A DNA stretch of 64,000 bases from Sphingomonadaceae bacterium. Lineage in GTDB: Bacteria; Pseudomonadota; Alphaproteobacteria; Sphingomonadales; Sphingomonadaceae. The translations under genes were made by a program, and so were the position numbers. How positions within the stretch are numbered: the first letter of the stretch is position 1; every line of letters begins with the position of its first letter. Below the pieces are notes generated by a model. The model had not been told where the DNA came from. It searched no databases and saw only the letters and a program-made list of their open reading frames with translations. Location: positions 23,791 to 87,790 of the forward strand of contig JANYGB010000025.1 in the NCBI GenBank assembly GCA_025359445.1, written 5' to 3'. This document shows, in pieces, positions 51,842 to 60,560 of this stretch.

Positions 51842-54529
51842 TTAAGGAGACTGGGCGAGCGGCGGCGGGGACGGTTTGAGCTCCAGCCTGATCCGCCCGA
51901 GCCGCTGCGAGGCATGGCCCGAATCGATCCGCATGGGGCGTGCCGTATCGCCGACCACGCCCAGCGCTGCAGCACTGGCCGCGCCGATGCGCAGTCGGTA
52001 ATCGCCATAAGGCACGCTGTCGAACAGCACATAACCATCGAAATCGCTCGCGGTCTGGTACAGTACGTGGCCTGCGGGATCGGTCAGCTCGATCGTCACT
52101 CCGCCTTGCGGCTCGCCTTCGGGCCCGAGCAGTATCGCCTCGATCTCGCCGGTGGGGGCGAGCGGCAGCAGGACTTTCGCCGCGATCCCGGGGCGCGGGA
52201 TTACCACCATGCCTTGGCCCTTGGGCCGCAGCAGCGGATCGGGCAAGCTGCCGCTGTCGATTGAGACCAGCACCGGAACATAAGGCAGCAGCCCGTCGAT
52301 CACCGCGCGCCCAGCCTTGTTGGTTGTCCGGTTGGAATGGTGGAAGCCGGCTTCGATGGCGACGCCCTCAACCGCCGGTTCGCTGGCTTGTTTGAGCCCG
52401 TCGCCGTTGTCGTCGCGGAACACTTCGATACTCGCTTGGCCCTGCTGCGCGAGCCGGTCACGCGAGACGCGCCAGCCCCCGCCAGCCGGATCGGGGCCCA
52501 GGCTCAACCCAAGCGTCAAACCGAACCCGAGATTGCCGTGATTATCAACCGTACCTTCGCCGCGCAGCGCAAAGCGCGGAAATTGACGGACAAATCCGAT
52601 TGAAACGGTGCGCCGGTCGCTCGGTCCGTCAATATCGTAAGCAGCGCGCGCGGTCATATCGCGCCCCAGCGGAGCTTCCACGACCAGTTGCGCCTGCTGG
52701 AACCCGGTTTGGTTGCCATCAAGCCCGAAGCGTGCTTGCCCGCGCACCCGGACCCGGCCAAACCCGGTGTTGCCGAGCAACGAAACCGAATTGCCTTGCG
52801 CCTCGCTCGCGGTCAGCGCCGGGTCGCCGGTGACGGTGCGGTGGAGGAATTCTAAGGTCAATGTCGCGCGGCTCACCCGCAGCGAGCCGTGCGTTAACAA
52901 TTCGGTAATCTTTACCCCGTCGCGCGAGCGCGTCTGGCGAGCTCCCAGCTCGACCGGCAGGCTCCACCCGCCCAGCTTGACGTGCCCGCTCAACCGCACT
53001 TCGACTTCGCTCCGCTGTTTCGCGCTGGCCTGCTCGCTGTCGAACGCGCCATCGACCCACAGGACATGCGCGGCAAACCGCAGACCGCCAAATTTGCCGA
53101 GCGCTTCACCGCGCCAAGCCCGGCCTGCGCCAAATTGCTGTGCACCCGACACTTCGACCAGCATTGGCCCGAGCGAGCGCCGAAGGGTGCCTTCAAGATA
53201 ATTTCGCCGCCGCCCGAGCAGTACCGAACTGTTATAAGAGACACCGATTGTGGTGCGCCGGTCGATCCCATGTTCGATCCCCAGCCCCCAGCGCCACCCG
53301 GTAAGCGGATCGAGCGGGCCGCGTTTCATGCCGATCAGATCGCGGCCCTGATCGACCACCCCGGCCCAGTACCAGGTCTTGCCCGCAGGCAAATTGTCGA
53401 GCCCGACCGGTATGGTCGAACTCTCGTGCCTGACCTGTCCTTGCGGACCGTATAGCACTACGTCGAACTCATTCTCGCCGAACACCAGCTCAATGTCCGT
53501 AAATTCATACCGGCCATCGCCGCGGTCGGCTTGGTAAGCGCGGAGTTCGCCGTTGCGATAGAGTTCGGCGTCCCAGCCCGCCGGCAAGGTGCCGCGCAGG
53601 GTTGTCCCCCCAAAGCGAGACGGCAGGTTGAGCGGACGGTTGCTGATAAACGCTCCCCGACCGTAGGCACTTTGCGCCGATAGCGCGGTCGGCTCGGTAT
53701 CGACATCGCCGATGGCGAAATGCGTAGCCTTGAGCGGGCCGAGCAGACCGCCCGCCGGATCATTGCGGTAAAGGCGGAGGCGCAGCGAAGTGGGCACAAG
53801 ACTGTTGCTACCCGCGACGCGCGCCGAATAACTCAGCCCGGCAAGTTCGCCGCTGGCAAGCGCTTCGTACTGAATTTGGGTGCCGTTGCGCTGGCTCCAC
53901 TGCGTCTGGACCTGGACGTCCACGGATGGCGTACGCCAGGCGCGATAGGGCGCATCGGCGTGAGGCAGGCTCGCAAGATCGAATTGCCGGTCGCGCGGGA
54001 CATGAAGTCGCGCGGCGCGACTTTTGCGCTCGATCGCCTCAAGGAACGGCAGTTTCTTGTCCGATTCAAGGCGGATCGACATCGACGACAGTTCCGGCTT
54101 GAATCGCACGCCCATCCACCCGGACAAGGTTTTGAGATCCATGCACCAGCCTTCTGGGGTGTCATGGATCGCGCCCGAATCGATATTTTGGCTTCCGTTC
54201 ACGTTTTGTACTGTATTGGAGTCGCGATCGATGGTTAGCCGCTGATCTTCGGCAAACAGCCAACCAGTTGCGCGGCGCGACTTCTTGTCGACCCGCATCG
54301 GCAAGTCGAGCGCCATGACCAGATCAGTCAAATCGACGCAGACTCCTTCGGGTGTCTGGTATCCCCGCAACGCATCGCCGATCTTGTACTGGCCCGAATG
54401 AAGTTCAAGCAGCAGGGCGTCATCTTCATTGGCGCGCCAGGTCTCGGCGCGAGCGGGAGCCGCCCAGATAGCCAAAGCCGCCGCACCCAGTGCAGCGGCC
54501 TGTCCGATCCGGATGGTCCAGCGCTTCAT
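51842..54529 (-). CDS. Usher-like outer-membrane assembly protein of a DUF4402 chaperone-usher system
   Basis: An 895-residue exported protein (signal peptide cleaved after APARA). The N-terminal region holds two similar units, TPEGVCVDLTDLVMALDL (about 60-77) and TPEGWCMDLKTLSGWMGV (about 125-142), each with one Cys. A long beta-strand-rich barrel (about 200-690) follows, with usher-like YEFTDIELVFGENEFDVVLY and GWRWGLGIEHGIDRRTTIGVS. At about 697 an SdrD-B-like domain begins (FRDDNGDGLKQASEPAVEG), and at about 795-850 a carboxypeptidase-regulatory-like domain (GEIEAILLGPEGEP). It would export subunits to the surface. The family match is by pattern, not by strict identity. Confidence 0.8.
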   Translation of the reverse strand: MKRWTIRIGQAAALGAAALAIWAAPARAETWRANEDDALLLELHSGQYKIGDALRGYQTPEGVCVDLTDLVMALDLPMRVDKKSRRATGWLFAEDQRLTIDRDSNTVQNVNGSQNIDSGAIHDTPEGWCMDLKTLSGWMGVRFKPELSSMSIRLESDKKLPFLEAIERKSRAARLHVPRDRQFDLASLPHADAPYRAWRTPSVDVQVQTQWSQRNGTQIQYEALASGELAGLSYSARVAGSNSLVPTSLRLRLYRNDPAGGLLGPLKATHFAIGDVDTEPTALSAQSAYGRGAFISNRPLNLPSRFGGTTLRGTLPAGWDAELYRNGELRAYQADRGDGRYEFTDIELVFGENEFDVVLYGPQGQVRHESSTIPVGLDNLPAGKTWYWAGVVDQGRDLIGMKRGPLDPLTGWRWGLGIEHGIDRRTTIGVSYNSSVLLGRRRNYLEGTLRRSLGPMLVEVSGAQQFGAGRAWRGEALGKFGGLRFAAHVLWVDGAFDSEQASAKQRSEVEVRLSGHVKLGGWSLPVELGARQTRSRDGVKITELLTHGSLRVSRATLTLEFLHRTVTGDPALTASEAQGNSVSLLGNTGFGRVRVRGQARFGLDGNQTGFQQAQLVVEAPLGRDMTARAAYDIDGPSDRRTVSIGFVRQFPRFALRGEGTVDNHGNLGFGLTLGLSLGPDPAGGGWRVSRDRLAQQGQASIEVFRDDNGDGLKQASEPAVEGVAIEAGFHHSNRTTNKAGRAVIDGLLPYVPVLVSIDSGSLPDPLLRPKGQGMVVIPRPGIAAKVLLPLAPTGEIEAILLGPEGEPQGGVTIELTDPAGHVLYQTASDFDGYVLFDSVPYGDYRLRIGAASAAALGVVGDTARPMRIDSGHASQRLGRIRLELKPSPPPLAQSP

Positions 54530-54568
54530 GACGTCAGATTTGTCCTAATTCCCTGATTTGTTTACAAA

Positions 54569-55393
54569 TCAAGGAAAGGTCGCGGCGGTGGCAGCGATCA
54601 GCGCCCCGCCGTTCTCGGGCAGTTCGCGGTACTCGATCTTGACCGGACCCTTCAGTTTGACGAGCGCTTCGGGGCTGAGCGGGATCTGCACCTTGCGGTG
54701 CGTAATCTCGGGATAGGCAGCGATCCCGCGCAGATCGAACAGAACTTCGCCGCGCGCCGATTTGCCGATGAACTCGCCATAGACGGAGCGTTGCCCGGCA
54801 CGGCTCAGGTCAAGCTCGACAAAACTCCCGCCTGGCTCGGTAACTAAGTGCGCATTGGCCAACGTTGCGCTGGCCTCGAGCCGCCCGCGCCGGACAAACA
54901 CCGGGATGGTGATACCGTAAACCGGGATCAGTTTGATTGAGACTCCGGCCGCAGGGTCAGTGCCCACTTCGGGCTTGAGCGCGGGCGGTACTGCGCGGAA
55001 ATTGAGGTGCACCCGGTATTCGCCGTCGGGCAATCCTTCGGGAGGCCGAATCGAAATCCGCACCGACTGCGGCTGACCGGGCAGCAAGTTGATTCGCCGC
55101 GGAGCATATGTGATCATCTGAAGCGCCGCTTGCTCGGCCGGGGTTGCCTCGGCTTCGGTCACTTCATGGAAATCGCCATCTTCGGTCATCCGGCGCAATT
55201 CGGCCGAAATCCGGTAAGTCGCGGGCTCCGATCCAATGTTGCTCAGAATCACTTCGGAGCTACCGCCCTGGCTGATGATCACCCGGGTCGGCGCGATCAG
55301 CAGGTCGCCTTGAGCCGCAGCCGGTAAGCTTGAAAACGTGGCGAGCAGCGCTGCACCGGCCATGGCCATCGAGCGGAGGCGTAAAACGGTCAT
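54569..55393 (-). CDS. PapD-like periplasmic pilus chaperone
   Basis: A 274-residue exported chaperone. The signal peptide ends SSLPAAAQG; two Ig-like domains follow. LLIAPTRVIISQGGSSEVIL and YAPRRINLLPGQPQSVRISIRPP match the subunit-binding strands of PapD-type chaperones. A long C-terminal half has KVQIPLSPEALVKLKG. The start ATG follows CAGGGGATC. It is upstream of the usher gene by 39 bases and so in one operon. It should donate a strand to unfolded DUF4402 subunits, by analogy. Confidence 0.85.
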   Translation of the reverse strand: MTVLRLRSMAMAGAALLATFSSLPAAAQGDLLIAPTRVIISQGGSSEVILSNIGSEPATYRISAELRRMTEDGDFHEVTEAEATPAEQAALQMITYAPRRINLLPGQPQSVRISIRPPEGLPDGEYRVHLNFRAVPPALKPEVGTDPAAGVSIKLIPVYGITIPVFVRRGRLEASATLANAHLVTEPGGSFVELDLSRAGQRSVYGEFIGKSARGEVLFDLRGIAAYPEITHRKVQIPLSPEALVKLKGPVKIEYRELPENGGALIAATAATFP

Positions 55394-55472
55394 TGCGGAG
55401 ATCCCCTGGTCCAACTCCCGAAGCACGGCGCGCGCGCATATGGGATTTCCCCTAGGGTCTAGGCAAAGAGGG

Positions 55473-55487
55473 TTAATTTCCGGCTAA
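55473..55487 (-). promoter_or_regulatory. CtrA-like box upstream of the chaperone-usher genes
   Basis: On the minus strand TTAGCCGGAAATTAA fits TTAA-N7-TTAA with one mismatch and sits in a 19-base near-palindrome GGTTAGCCGGAAATTAACC. It is about 80-95 bases before the chaperone ATG and just after the terminator of the DUF4402 gene. The plus-strand form GGTTAATTTCCGGCTAA nearly equals the box at 38578-38594. Confidence 0.45.
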
Positions 55488-55507
55488 CCATGCCATTCAG
55501 CAGCCAA

Positions 55508-55545
55508 CAAAAAGGACCGCACCCGCGCGAAGCGGATGCGGTCCT
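55508..55545 (-). terminator. Intrinsic terminator after the DUF4402 subunit gene
   Basis: On the minus strand AGGACCGCATCCGC pairs with GCGGGTGCGGTCCT around a UUCG-type loop and is followed by TTTTT. It begins about 32 bases after the DUF4402 stop and separates the subunit gene from the chaperone-usher pair. Confidence 0.85.
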
Positions 55546-55577
55546 GGTGTTCTCGCCCGGGTCGGGGCGCGAAAGGC

Positions 55578-56096
55578 TTACTGGTATTCGACCGAGACAG
55601 CGAAGGTGCCGGAATAAAGCCCGGGAGCTTGAGCCGATCCAACGGTCAAGCGGCCGCCAACGTCGATATGGCCTTGGCCGGTGGTGGCATTAAGCTGGAA
55701 TGCGCCCGTTGGCGTCGCAGTGAACTGGTCGAGAACCATCTTGTTCGGCGAAGCGGTGTTACCGCCAAGATAGAGCGTAGCAGCAACGGTGGGCAGAGTT
55801 ACGGCAACCGAAGCACCCTTGGTGCCGGTAACGGTGAAGCCGGCCGGGTTTTTGTTTCCGCTCCAGATGAGGCCACCGGTCTGCGACACGGAGCCGTCTG
55901 ACTTGACCGTAACGGTGCCGCCAGTGTTGGCCGCGATCTGCCCGAAATCAAGAGCGGAATCAGCGGTCAGGGTGAGCGACTGCAGGATTTCTGCAGTGGC
56001 GGTGGCGGTGGCCGAAGCAGCGGCCGAAGCCGAAGTGGCGAACGAGGCAGCTGCGAGCGCGGCGCTCATGGCTACAAGACGAAGCGAATTACGCAT
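55578..56096 (-). CDS. DUF4402 domain protein, putative major fimbrial subunit
   Basis: A 172-residue exported protein. The signal peptide (LRLVAMSAALAAASFATSASA) is cleaved after SASA; the mature part starts with a strand ATATATAEILQSLTLTAD rich in alternating residues, as expected for a donor strand. FGQIAANTGGTVTVKSDG, GFTVTGTKGASVAVTLP and the C-terminal YSGTFAVSVEYQ are typical of DUF4402, a family of pilin-like surface proteins. The ATG was taken after GAAGGGAC; the frame is open 99 bases upstream. It lies ahead of its chaperone and usher. Confidence 0.85.
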   Translation of the reverse strand: MRNSLRLVAMSAALAAASFATSASAAASATATATAEILQSLTLTADSALDFGQIAANTGGTVTVKSDGSVSQTGGLIWSGNKNPAGFTVTGTKGASVAVTLPTVAATLYLGGNTASPNKMVLDQFTATPTGAFQLNATTGQGHIDVGGRLTVGSAQAPGLYSGTFAVSVEYQ

Positions 56097-56117
56097 GATA
56101 AATCTGGTCCCTTCACA

Positions 56118-56164
56118 ATTGCCAGACAGCTCCCTGGCGGCGCTGTCACCGAATGGCTGGCAAT
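56118..56164 (-). promoter_or_regulatory. Structured 5' leader of the DUF4402 gene
   Basis: ATTGCCAG (56118-56125) pairs with CTGGCAAT (56157-56164), and inside it ACAGC (56126-56130) pairs with GCTGT (56142-56146). The hairpin ends about 20 bases before the start codon. It could stabilise the mRNA or control access to the ribosome site. Confidence 0.4.
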
Positions 56165-56189
56165 CCCCCATCCGCTGGGTTCTATGTAG

Positions 56190-56202
56190 GAACACTGTGT
56201 TC
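56190..56202. promoter_or_regulatory. Palindrome GAACACTGTGTTC upstream of the DUF4402 gene
   Basis: A perfect 6+1+6 inverted repeat about 95 bases before the start codon, in the region expected to hold the promoter. It has the form of a dimeric repressor site; the regulator is unknown. Confidence 0.4.
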
Positions 56203-56264
56203 AGCGTTTACTTGTGAGTTTGGTTAACGTTTCCCGGCAAAATTTAACCTTTAAGCGAAACCAT

Positions 56265-57197
56265 CTAAATCCCTCCGCCGGTGAGGCGCTGGCAAATCAG
56301 ATCGAGCTGATCGAGCGTGCGATAACGGATCGTCACCGCGCCCGAGCGTGGGTCAGCGTCGGTATTGATCCGCACCGATAACCCGAGAAATTCTTCGAGA
56401 TGGTTCTGCACTGCGGCAATATCTGCGGTGGCTTCAGGATCGCGCGCTCCGCGAGCGCGGCGCGGCGCGGCGACCGGGCCGGCACCGCGCCGGACCAAGC
56501 GTTCAACTTCGCGGACCGACAAATGCGAAGCGACCGCCCTTACGGCGAGTTCAGTAGCGCCTTCCGCACCGATCAATGCGCGCGCGTGGCCCATCGACAA
56601 TTTGCCCTCTTCAACCAGCTCGATGACCGGCTCGGGTAGCGCCAGTAATCGCTGCAGATTGGCTACGTGGCTCCGGCTTTTGTCGACCAGCCGCGCGATT
56701 TCGGCCTGGGTTAGCCCGTCGTCCTCGCTCAGACGGTGATAGGCGCGGGCTTCCTCGATCGGGTTGAGGTCTTCGCGCTGGAGGTTTTCGATCAAGGCCA
56801 GCGCAGTCACTTCACGGTCGCTCAGCTCGCGGATTATCGCTGGAATTTCATGCAACTTTGCACGCTGCGCGGCTCGCCAGCGGCGTTCGCCCGCCACCAG
56901 CTGCCATTTTCCTGAGCCATGCGGGGTGACGATAACCGGCTGTATGACGCCGCGTGCGGCAATCGACGCCGCCAGTTCATTAAGCGCTGCCTCTTCGAAA
57001 CGGCGGCGCGGCTGGGCCGGGTGCGGGACGATATCGGCCACCGCCAGCATCGCCAGCCCGGTTACCGAACCAGCGCCACCCGAAGTGGGTACGCTGACCA
57101 GCGGCTCCTCGCGGCGGCTTTCGCCGAGCAGGGCACCAAGCCCGCGTCCAAGCGCCGGGCGCTTGGCGGTCATGCGAATCACCGAATCGTCGCTCAT
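56265..57197 (-). CDS. parB: Chromosome partitioning protein ParB
   Basis: A CTP-dependent clamp that loads at parS. It has 310 residues: the ParA-activating N-terminus with LGRGLGALLGESRR, the CTPase/N-domain VPHPAQPRRRFEEAALNELA with GERRWRAAQRAK (the arginine patch), the helix-turn-helix LTQAEIARLVDKSRSHVANLQRLLALP, and the C-terminal dimerisation region. The ATG overlaps the parA stop (ATGA); an ATG 8 codons downstream is the other choice. Four parS sites lie within 4 kb upstream. Confidence 0.96.
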   Translation of the reverse strand: MSDDSVIRMTAKRPALGRGLGALLGESRREEPLVSVPTSGGAGSVTGLAMLAVADIVPHPAQPRRRFEEAALNELAASIAARGVIQPVIVTPHGSGKWQLVAGERRWRAAQRAKLHEIPAIIRELSDREVTALALIENLQREDLNPIEEARAYHRLSEDDGLTQAEIARLVDKSRSHVANLQRLLALPEPVIELVEEGKLSMGHARALIGAEGATELAVRAVASHLSVREVERLVRRGAGPVAAPRRARGARDPEATADIAAVQNHLEEFLGLSVRINTDADPRSGAVTIRYRTLDQLDLICQRLTGGGI

Positions 57198-57970
57198 GCA
57201 GCCTTCCTCTGTTCAGGCAGACGCGTGATCAGTTCGCGCGCCAGCGCCATGTATGCCTTGCTGCCCGAACACGTGTGATCGTACACCAGCGCCGGAAGGC
57301 CGTGGCTGGGCGCTTCGGACAGCCGGACATTGCGCGGGATCACGGCCTCGAACACCAGATTGCCCAGGCACGAGCGGACATCGTCGGCAACCTGATCGGT
57401 CAACCGGTTGCGCCGATCGAACATGGTCAGCGCGATCCCGATAATCCCAAGATCCTTGTTGAAGCGTTGCTGCACCCGCTCAACTGTCTGTAAAAGCTGG
57501 GAAAGTCCTTCGAGCGCAAAAAACTCACACTGCAGCGGCACCAGCAACGTGTCTGCCGCGCACAGCGCGTTAAGCGTGAGCAAACCCAGCGAAGGCGGGC
57601 AATCGATAAAAGCAATATCGTAGTTCGTTTCGCCTGCCAGTGCGGTGCGCAACCGGTCAGTGCGGTTGTCGACCCCGACCAGCTCGATCTCCGCGCCAGA
57701 TAGATCGACAGTTGCGGGTATAATATCGAGCCCCGGAATTCGCGTGGTCATCACGCATTGCGCCAAGGGCATTTGATCGACCAGCAGGTCATACGAGGAA
57801 GAGGTGCGCTCGCTGGCGTGGATGCCGATCCCGGTTGAGGCGTTGCCTTGCGGGTCGATATCGATCAGCAGGACTTTCCAGCCCGTCGCAGCCATGGCGG
57901 TGGCAATGTTGATGGCTGTGGTAGTCTTGCCCACCCCGCCCTTCTGATTGGCGATCGCCACGCGAATCAC
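57194..57970 (-). CDS. parA: Chromosome partitioning ATPase ParA
   Basis: A deviant Walker ATPase that moves ParB-parS complexes over the nucleoid. From a GTG it has 258 residues: [20 protein letters not shown] with the deviant Walker A, LLIDIDPQGNASTGIG, IAFIDCPPSLGLLTLNALCA and LVPLQCEFFALEGLSQLL. The GTG overlaps the rsmG stop (GTGA) and has GGGGGA in front, which fixes the start although the frame is open 105 bases upstream. It is coupled to parB downstream. Confidence 0.96.
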   Translation of the reverse strand: MIRVAIANQKGGVGKTTTAINIATAMAATGWKVLLIDIDPQGNASTGIGIHASERTSSSYDLLVDQMPLAQCVMTTRIPGLDIIPATVDLSGAEIELVGVDNRTDRLRTALAGETNYDIAFIDCPPSLGLLTLNALCAADTLLVPLQCEFFALEGLSQLLQTVERVQQRFNKDLGIIGIALTMFDRRNRLTDQVADDVRSCLGNLVFEAVIPRNVRLSEAPSHGLPALVYDHTCSGSKAYMALARELITRLPEQRKAA

Positions 57971-58623
57971 GTTGTTTTCCCCCTTTTGCGCGCCATTTTG
58001 CCAGACAATGTGCCGACAATGAGGCCTGCATCCGCGTTGCTCAGTGACTGTTCCACGTGGAACATATGCGCCCACCCGCTCAGCTCAAACAGTTCCTGCG
58101 CGGCAGACCGCCCCTTCGGCAACAGCCAGCGCGTGTCGCCTGTGGAAAATCGTGCGGAAAGATCGAGCAATTTCGGCAAAGGCGCAAACGCCCGTGCCGA
58201 AATGACGCGGAATTTTTGATCGGGTAGCGTTTCAAGGGTTCCGGCAAACACTTCGGCCTGGTTAAGCGCAAGAGCAGATCGCACCGTTTGGAGCCATTCC
58301 GCCCGCCGCGTGCGCGATTCGACCAAGACGATTCGTATTTCTGGCCGTAGCGCCGCAATCACCAGGCCAGGAAATCCAGCTCCTGTTCCCAGATCGAGCC
58401 ACGGAGAAGATGTTTCACGTGGAACATGCCCGAGCAGCTGGGCCGAATCGGCAATGTGCCGCAACCAAATGCTATCGAAACTTGCCTCCGCGATCAGATT
58501 TTGACGCTGATTCTCCGCCCCTAGCATTGTCACCAATAAATCCAGACGCTCGCGCGCGAGTGTATCCCATTCGGGCAGTTGCGTAAGCCAATCGCGCGCT
58601 GCGGGCTCGCCGGACAGAGTCAT
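57967..58623 (-). CDS. rsmG: 16S rRNA (guanine527-N7)-methyltransferase
   Basis: Methylates G527 of 16S rRNA. It has 218 residues of Rossmann fold with the SAM motif [18 protein letters not shown] near 80, then [15 protein letters not shown] and [18 protein letters not shown]. The ATG overlaps the mnmG stop (ATGA). Two parS sites are embedded in its coding sequence, which constrains those codons. The mnmG-rsmG-parA-parB order is classic near bacterial origins. Confidence 0.95.
   Translation of the reverse strand: MTLSGEPAARDWLTQLPEWDTLARERLDLLVTMLGAENQRQNLIAEASFDSIWLRHIADSAQLLGHVPRETSSPWLDLGTGAGFPGLVIAALRPEIRIVLVESRTRRAEWLQTVRSALALNQAEVFAGTLETLPDQKFRVISARAFAPLPKLLDLSARFSTGDTRWLLPKGRSAAQELFELSGWAHMFHVEQSLSNADAGLIVGTLSGKMARKRGKTT
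58049..58064. promoter_or_regulatory. parS site (inside rsmG, 3' end)
   Basis: TGTTCCACGTGGAACA, a perfect 16-bp palindrome that matches the ParB-binding parS consensus. It is in the coding sequence of rsmG. Confidence 0.92.
58411..58426. promoter_or_regulatory. parS site (inside rsmG, middle)
   Basis: TGTTTCACGTGGAACA, a hybrid of the two parS arm types with one mismatch from perfect symmetry. It is in the coding sequence of rsmG. Confidence 0.85.
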
Positions 58624-60479
58624 GCCGCACGGCGCCGAGCATGAACCAAAAGTGCCGCCAAAGCTGCCGGCGTGATCCCGGGAACCCGGCCAGCTGCAGC
58701 CAATGTCGCGGGCTGCACAGCACTCAGCCGTTCGACCATTTCATTCGAAAGGCCCGGAACCGCAGCATATGGAAAACTATCACTAAGCAGGAGGTTCTCA
58801 CCGGCACGCAAATCGCGAAGCTCATTGTCTTGCCGCGCGAGATAAGGCGCATATGCCGCGTCTTCGGCCAATTCCTCCGCTAAATCCGGATCTTCGCGCA
58901 AGCCTGGCGCCAGCCACGGGTCAAGCTCATCAAGCCCGATCCCACCAAATCTGAGCCATTCACGCAGCGTCAACCGCCCGGCCTCGGCGCGCACTGGCAA
59001 ACCAGCCGCAACCAGCTCATGTCCACTGGCGGTGGCGTCCAACGATTGCGTGTAGCGCGCTTTGTCCTCTTGCCGCCGGGCGAACCATTCAGCACGCGTG
59101 GGCGCGATGCAGCCCAGTTCCAGCCCCAACGGGGTCAACCGGGTTCCGGCATTGTTGGCGCGCAATCGCAGGCGATACTCGGCCCGCGCGGTTAACATCC
59201 GGTAGGGCTCCGACACACCGTGCAGCGTCAGATCGTCCACCATCACCGCCATATAGCTATTGGCCCGGTCAAGCGCTGGCGCTGGTCGGCCAAGCACGGT
59301 GGCTGCGGCATTCATTCCGGCGACCAGGCCCTGTGCTGCGGCTTCCTCGTACCCAGTCGTGCCATTAATCTGCCCGGCGCAATAGAGCCCGGGCATGGCC
59401 CGCACTTCAAGGCTGGAGCGCAACGCGCGCGGGTCAATGTGATCGTATTCCACCGCATAGCCCGGCACGACCATCTGGGCCTGTGCGAGACCGTCCATCG
59501 TCCGCAACATCGCCAGCTGAACGTCGGCAGGCAGCGAAGTGCTGATCCCGTTGGGATAGACCAGATGCGTGTCCAGTCCCTCAGGCTCGAGGAATACCTG
59601 ATGCCCGTCGCGATCGGCAAAGCGGTGGATCTTGTCCTCGATCGAGGGGCAATAGCGCGGCCCTGTAGCACCGATGGCCCCGGAAAACAGCGGCGACCGG
59701 TGCAAATTGGCGCGAATGACGTCGTGGCTCGCCTGGTTGGTGCGGGTGACCGCGCAGAACACCTGCGGCAGCGGGCGTACCCCCCCGTTAGCAGAGGTCA
59801 GCGAAGACATCGTCCACTGCTCCCGGTCCGACGGCTGCTCCTCAAGCCGCGACCAGTCGATCGTCCGCCCATCTAGCCGTGGTGGCGTTCCGGTCTTGAG
59901 CCGCGCCAATGGGAGCGACGCATCGCGCAGCTGTGCGGCCAGCCGCTGCGCCGATGCTTCGCCGATCCGCCCACCGACGATGCGCTCTTCGCCGCGAAAC
60001 AGCACGCCGCCAAGGAACGTCCCGGTACACAGCACCACCGCGGCTGCGCAGAGGGCGGTCCCATTGGCCAAGTCGATCCCGCTGACTTGCTCGCCATTGA
60101 ACCGCAGGGCCGCCGCTTCACCCGCTATCAAGGTCAGATCGCCTTGCAGACCCAGCAAGCGCTGAACTTCGGCCTTGAAGCGCTTGCGGTCGGCCTGAAC
60201 GCGCGGCCCCTGGACGGCGCTGCCCTTCGAGCGGTTAAGCATGCGGTAGTGGATCGCGCCCGCATCGGCGGCGCGCGCGATGATTCCGTCGAACGCATCG
60301 ACCTCGCGGACCAGATGGCCCTTGCCGAGCCCGCCAATCGCCGGATTGCAGCTCATTGCGCCGATTGCGTGTAGATCGAAGCTGACCAATGCGACCCGCG
60401 CACCCATCCGCGCCGCGACTGCTGCCGCCTCAACCCCGGCGTGACCGCCGCCGATTACAATGATGTCGAACTGCTGCAT
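58620..60479 (-). CDS. mnmG: tRNA uridine-5-carboxymethylaminomethyl(34) synthesis enzyme MnmG (GidA)
   Basis: An FAD enzyme that with MnmE installs cmnm5 on U34. It has 619 residues: FAD motif [19 protein letters not shown] at about 8-26, [53 protein letters not shown], and the C-terminal helical domain that binds MnmE. It starts [15 protein letters not shown]. It precedes rsmG with an ATGA overlap; mnmE is 81 bases upstream on the same strand with two parS sites between. Confidence 0.97.
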   Translation of the reverse strand: MQQFDIIVIGGGHAGVEAAAVAARMGARVALVSFDLHAIGAMSCNPAIGGLGKGHLVREVDAFDGIIARAADAGAIHYRMLNRSKGSAVQGPRVQADRKRFKAEVQRLLGLQGDLTLIAGEAAALRFNGEQVSGIDLANGTALCAAAVVLCTGTFLGGVLFRGEERIVGGRIGEASAQRLAAQLRDASLPLARLKTGTPPRLDGRTIDWSRLEEQPSDREQWTMSSLTSANGGVRPLPQVFCAVTRTNQASHDVIRANLHRSPLFSGAIGATGPRYCPSIEDKIHRFADRDGHQVFLEPEGLDTHLVYPNGISTSLPADVQLAMLRTMDGLAQAQMVVPGYAVEYDHIDPRALRSSLEVRAMPGLYCAGQINGTTGYEEAAAQGLVAGMNAAATVLGRPAPALDRANSYMAVMVDDLTLHGVSEPYRMLTARAEYRLRLRANNAGTRLTPLGLELGCIAPTRAEWFARRQEDKARYTQSLDATASGHELVAAGLPVRAEAGRLTLREWLRFGGIGLDELDPWLAPGLREDPDLAEELAEDAAYAPYLARQDNELRDLRAGENLLLSDSFPYAAVPGLSNEMVERLSAVQPATLAAAGRVPGITPAALAALLVHARRRAA

Positions 60480-60503
60480 CTCGCCCGCGCCTTAGCGCAG
60501 CTC

Positions 60504-60519
60504 TGTTTCACGTGAAACA
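60504..60519. promoter_or_regulatory. parS site between mnmE and mnmG (1)
   Basis: TGTTTCACGTGAAACA, a perfect palindrome matching parS. It is 25 bases upstream of mnmG. Confidence 0.93.
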
Positions 60520-60543
60520 GTGTTCAGCAATTCAGCTGATCGA

Positions 60544-60559
60544 TGTTCCACGTGGAACA
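60544..60559. promoter_or_regulatory. parS site between mnmE and mnmG (2)
   Basis: TGTTCCACGTGGAACA, a perfect palindrome, 24 bases from the preceding site and directly after the mnmE stop. Confidence 0.93.
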
Positions 60560-60560
60560 C

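Noticed and set aside
56097..56264. Chromosome origin between parB and the DUF4402 gene
   Set aside because: The region is AT-richer with GTTAAC and TTTAA stretches, but no DnaA boxes are seen and it is better explained as a promoter and leader.
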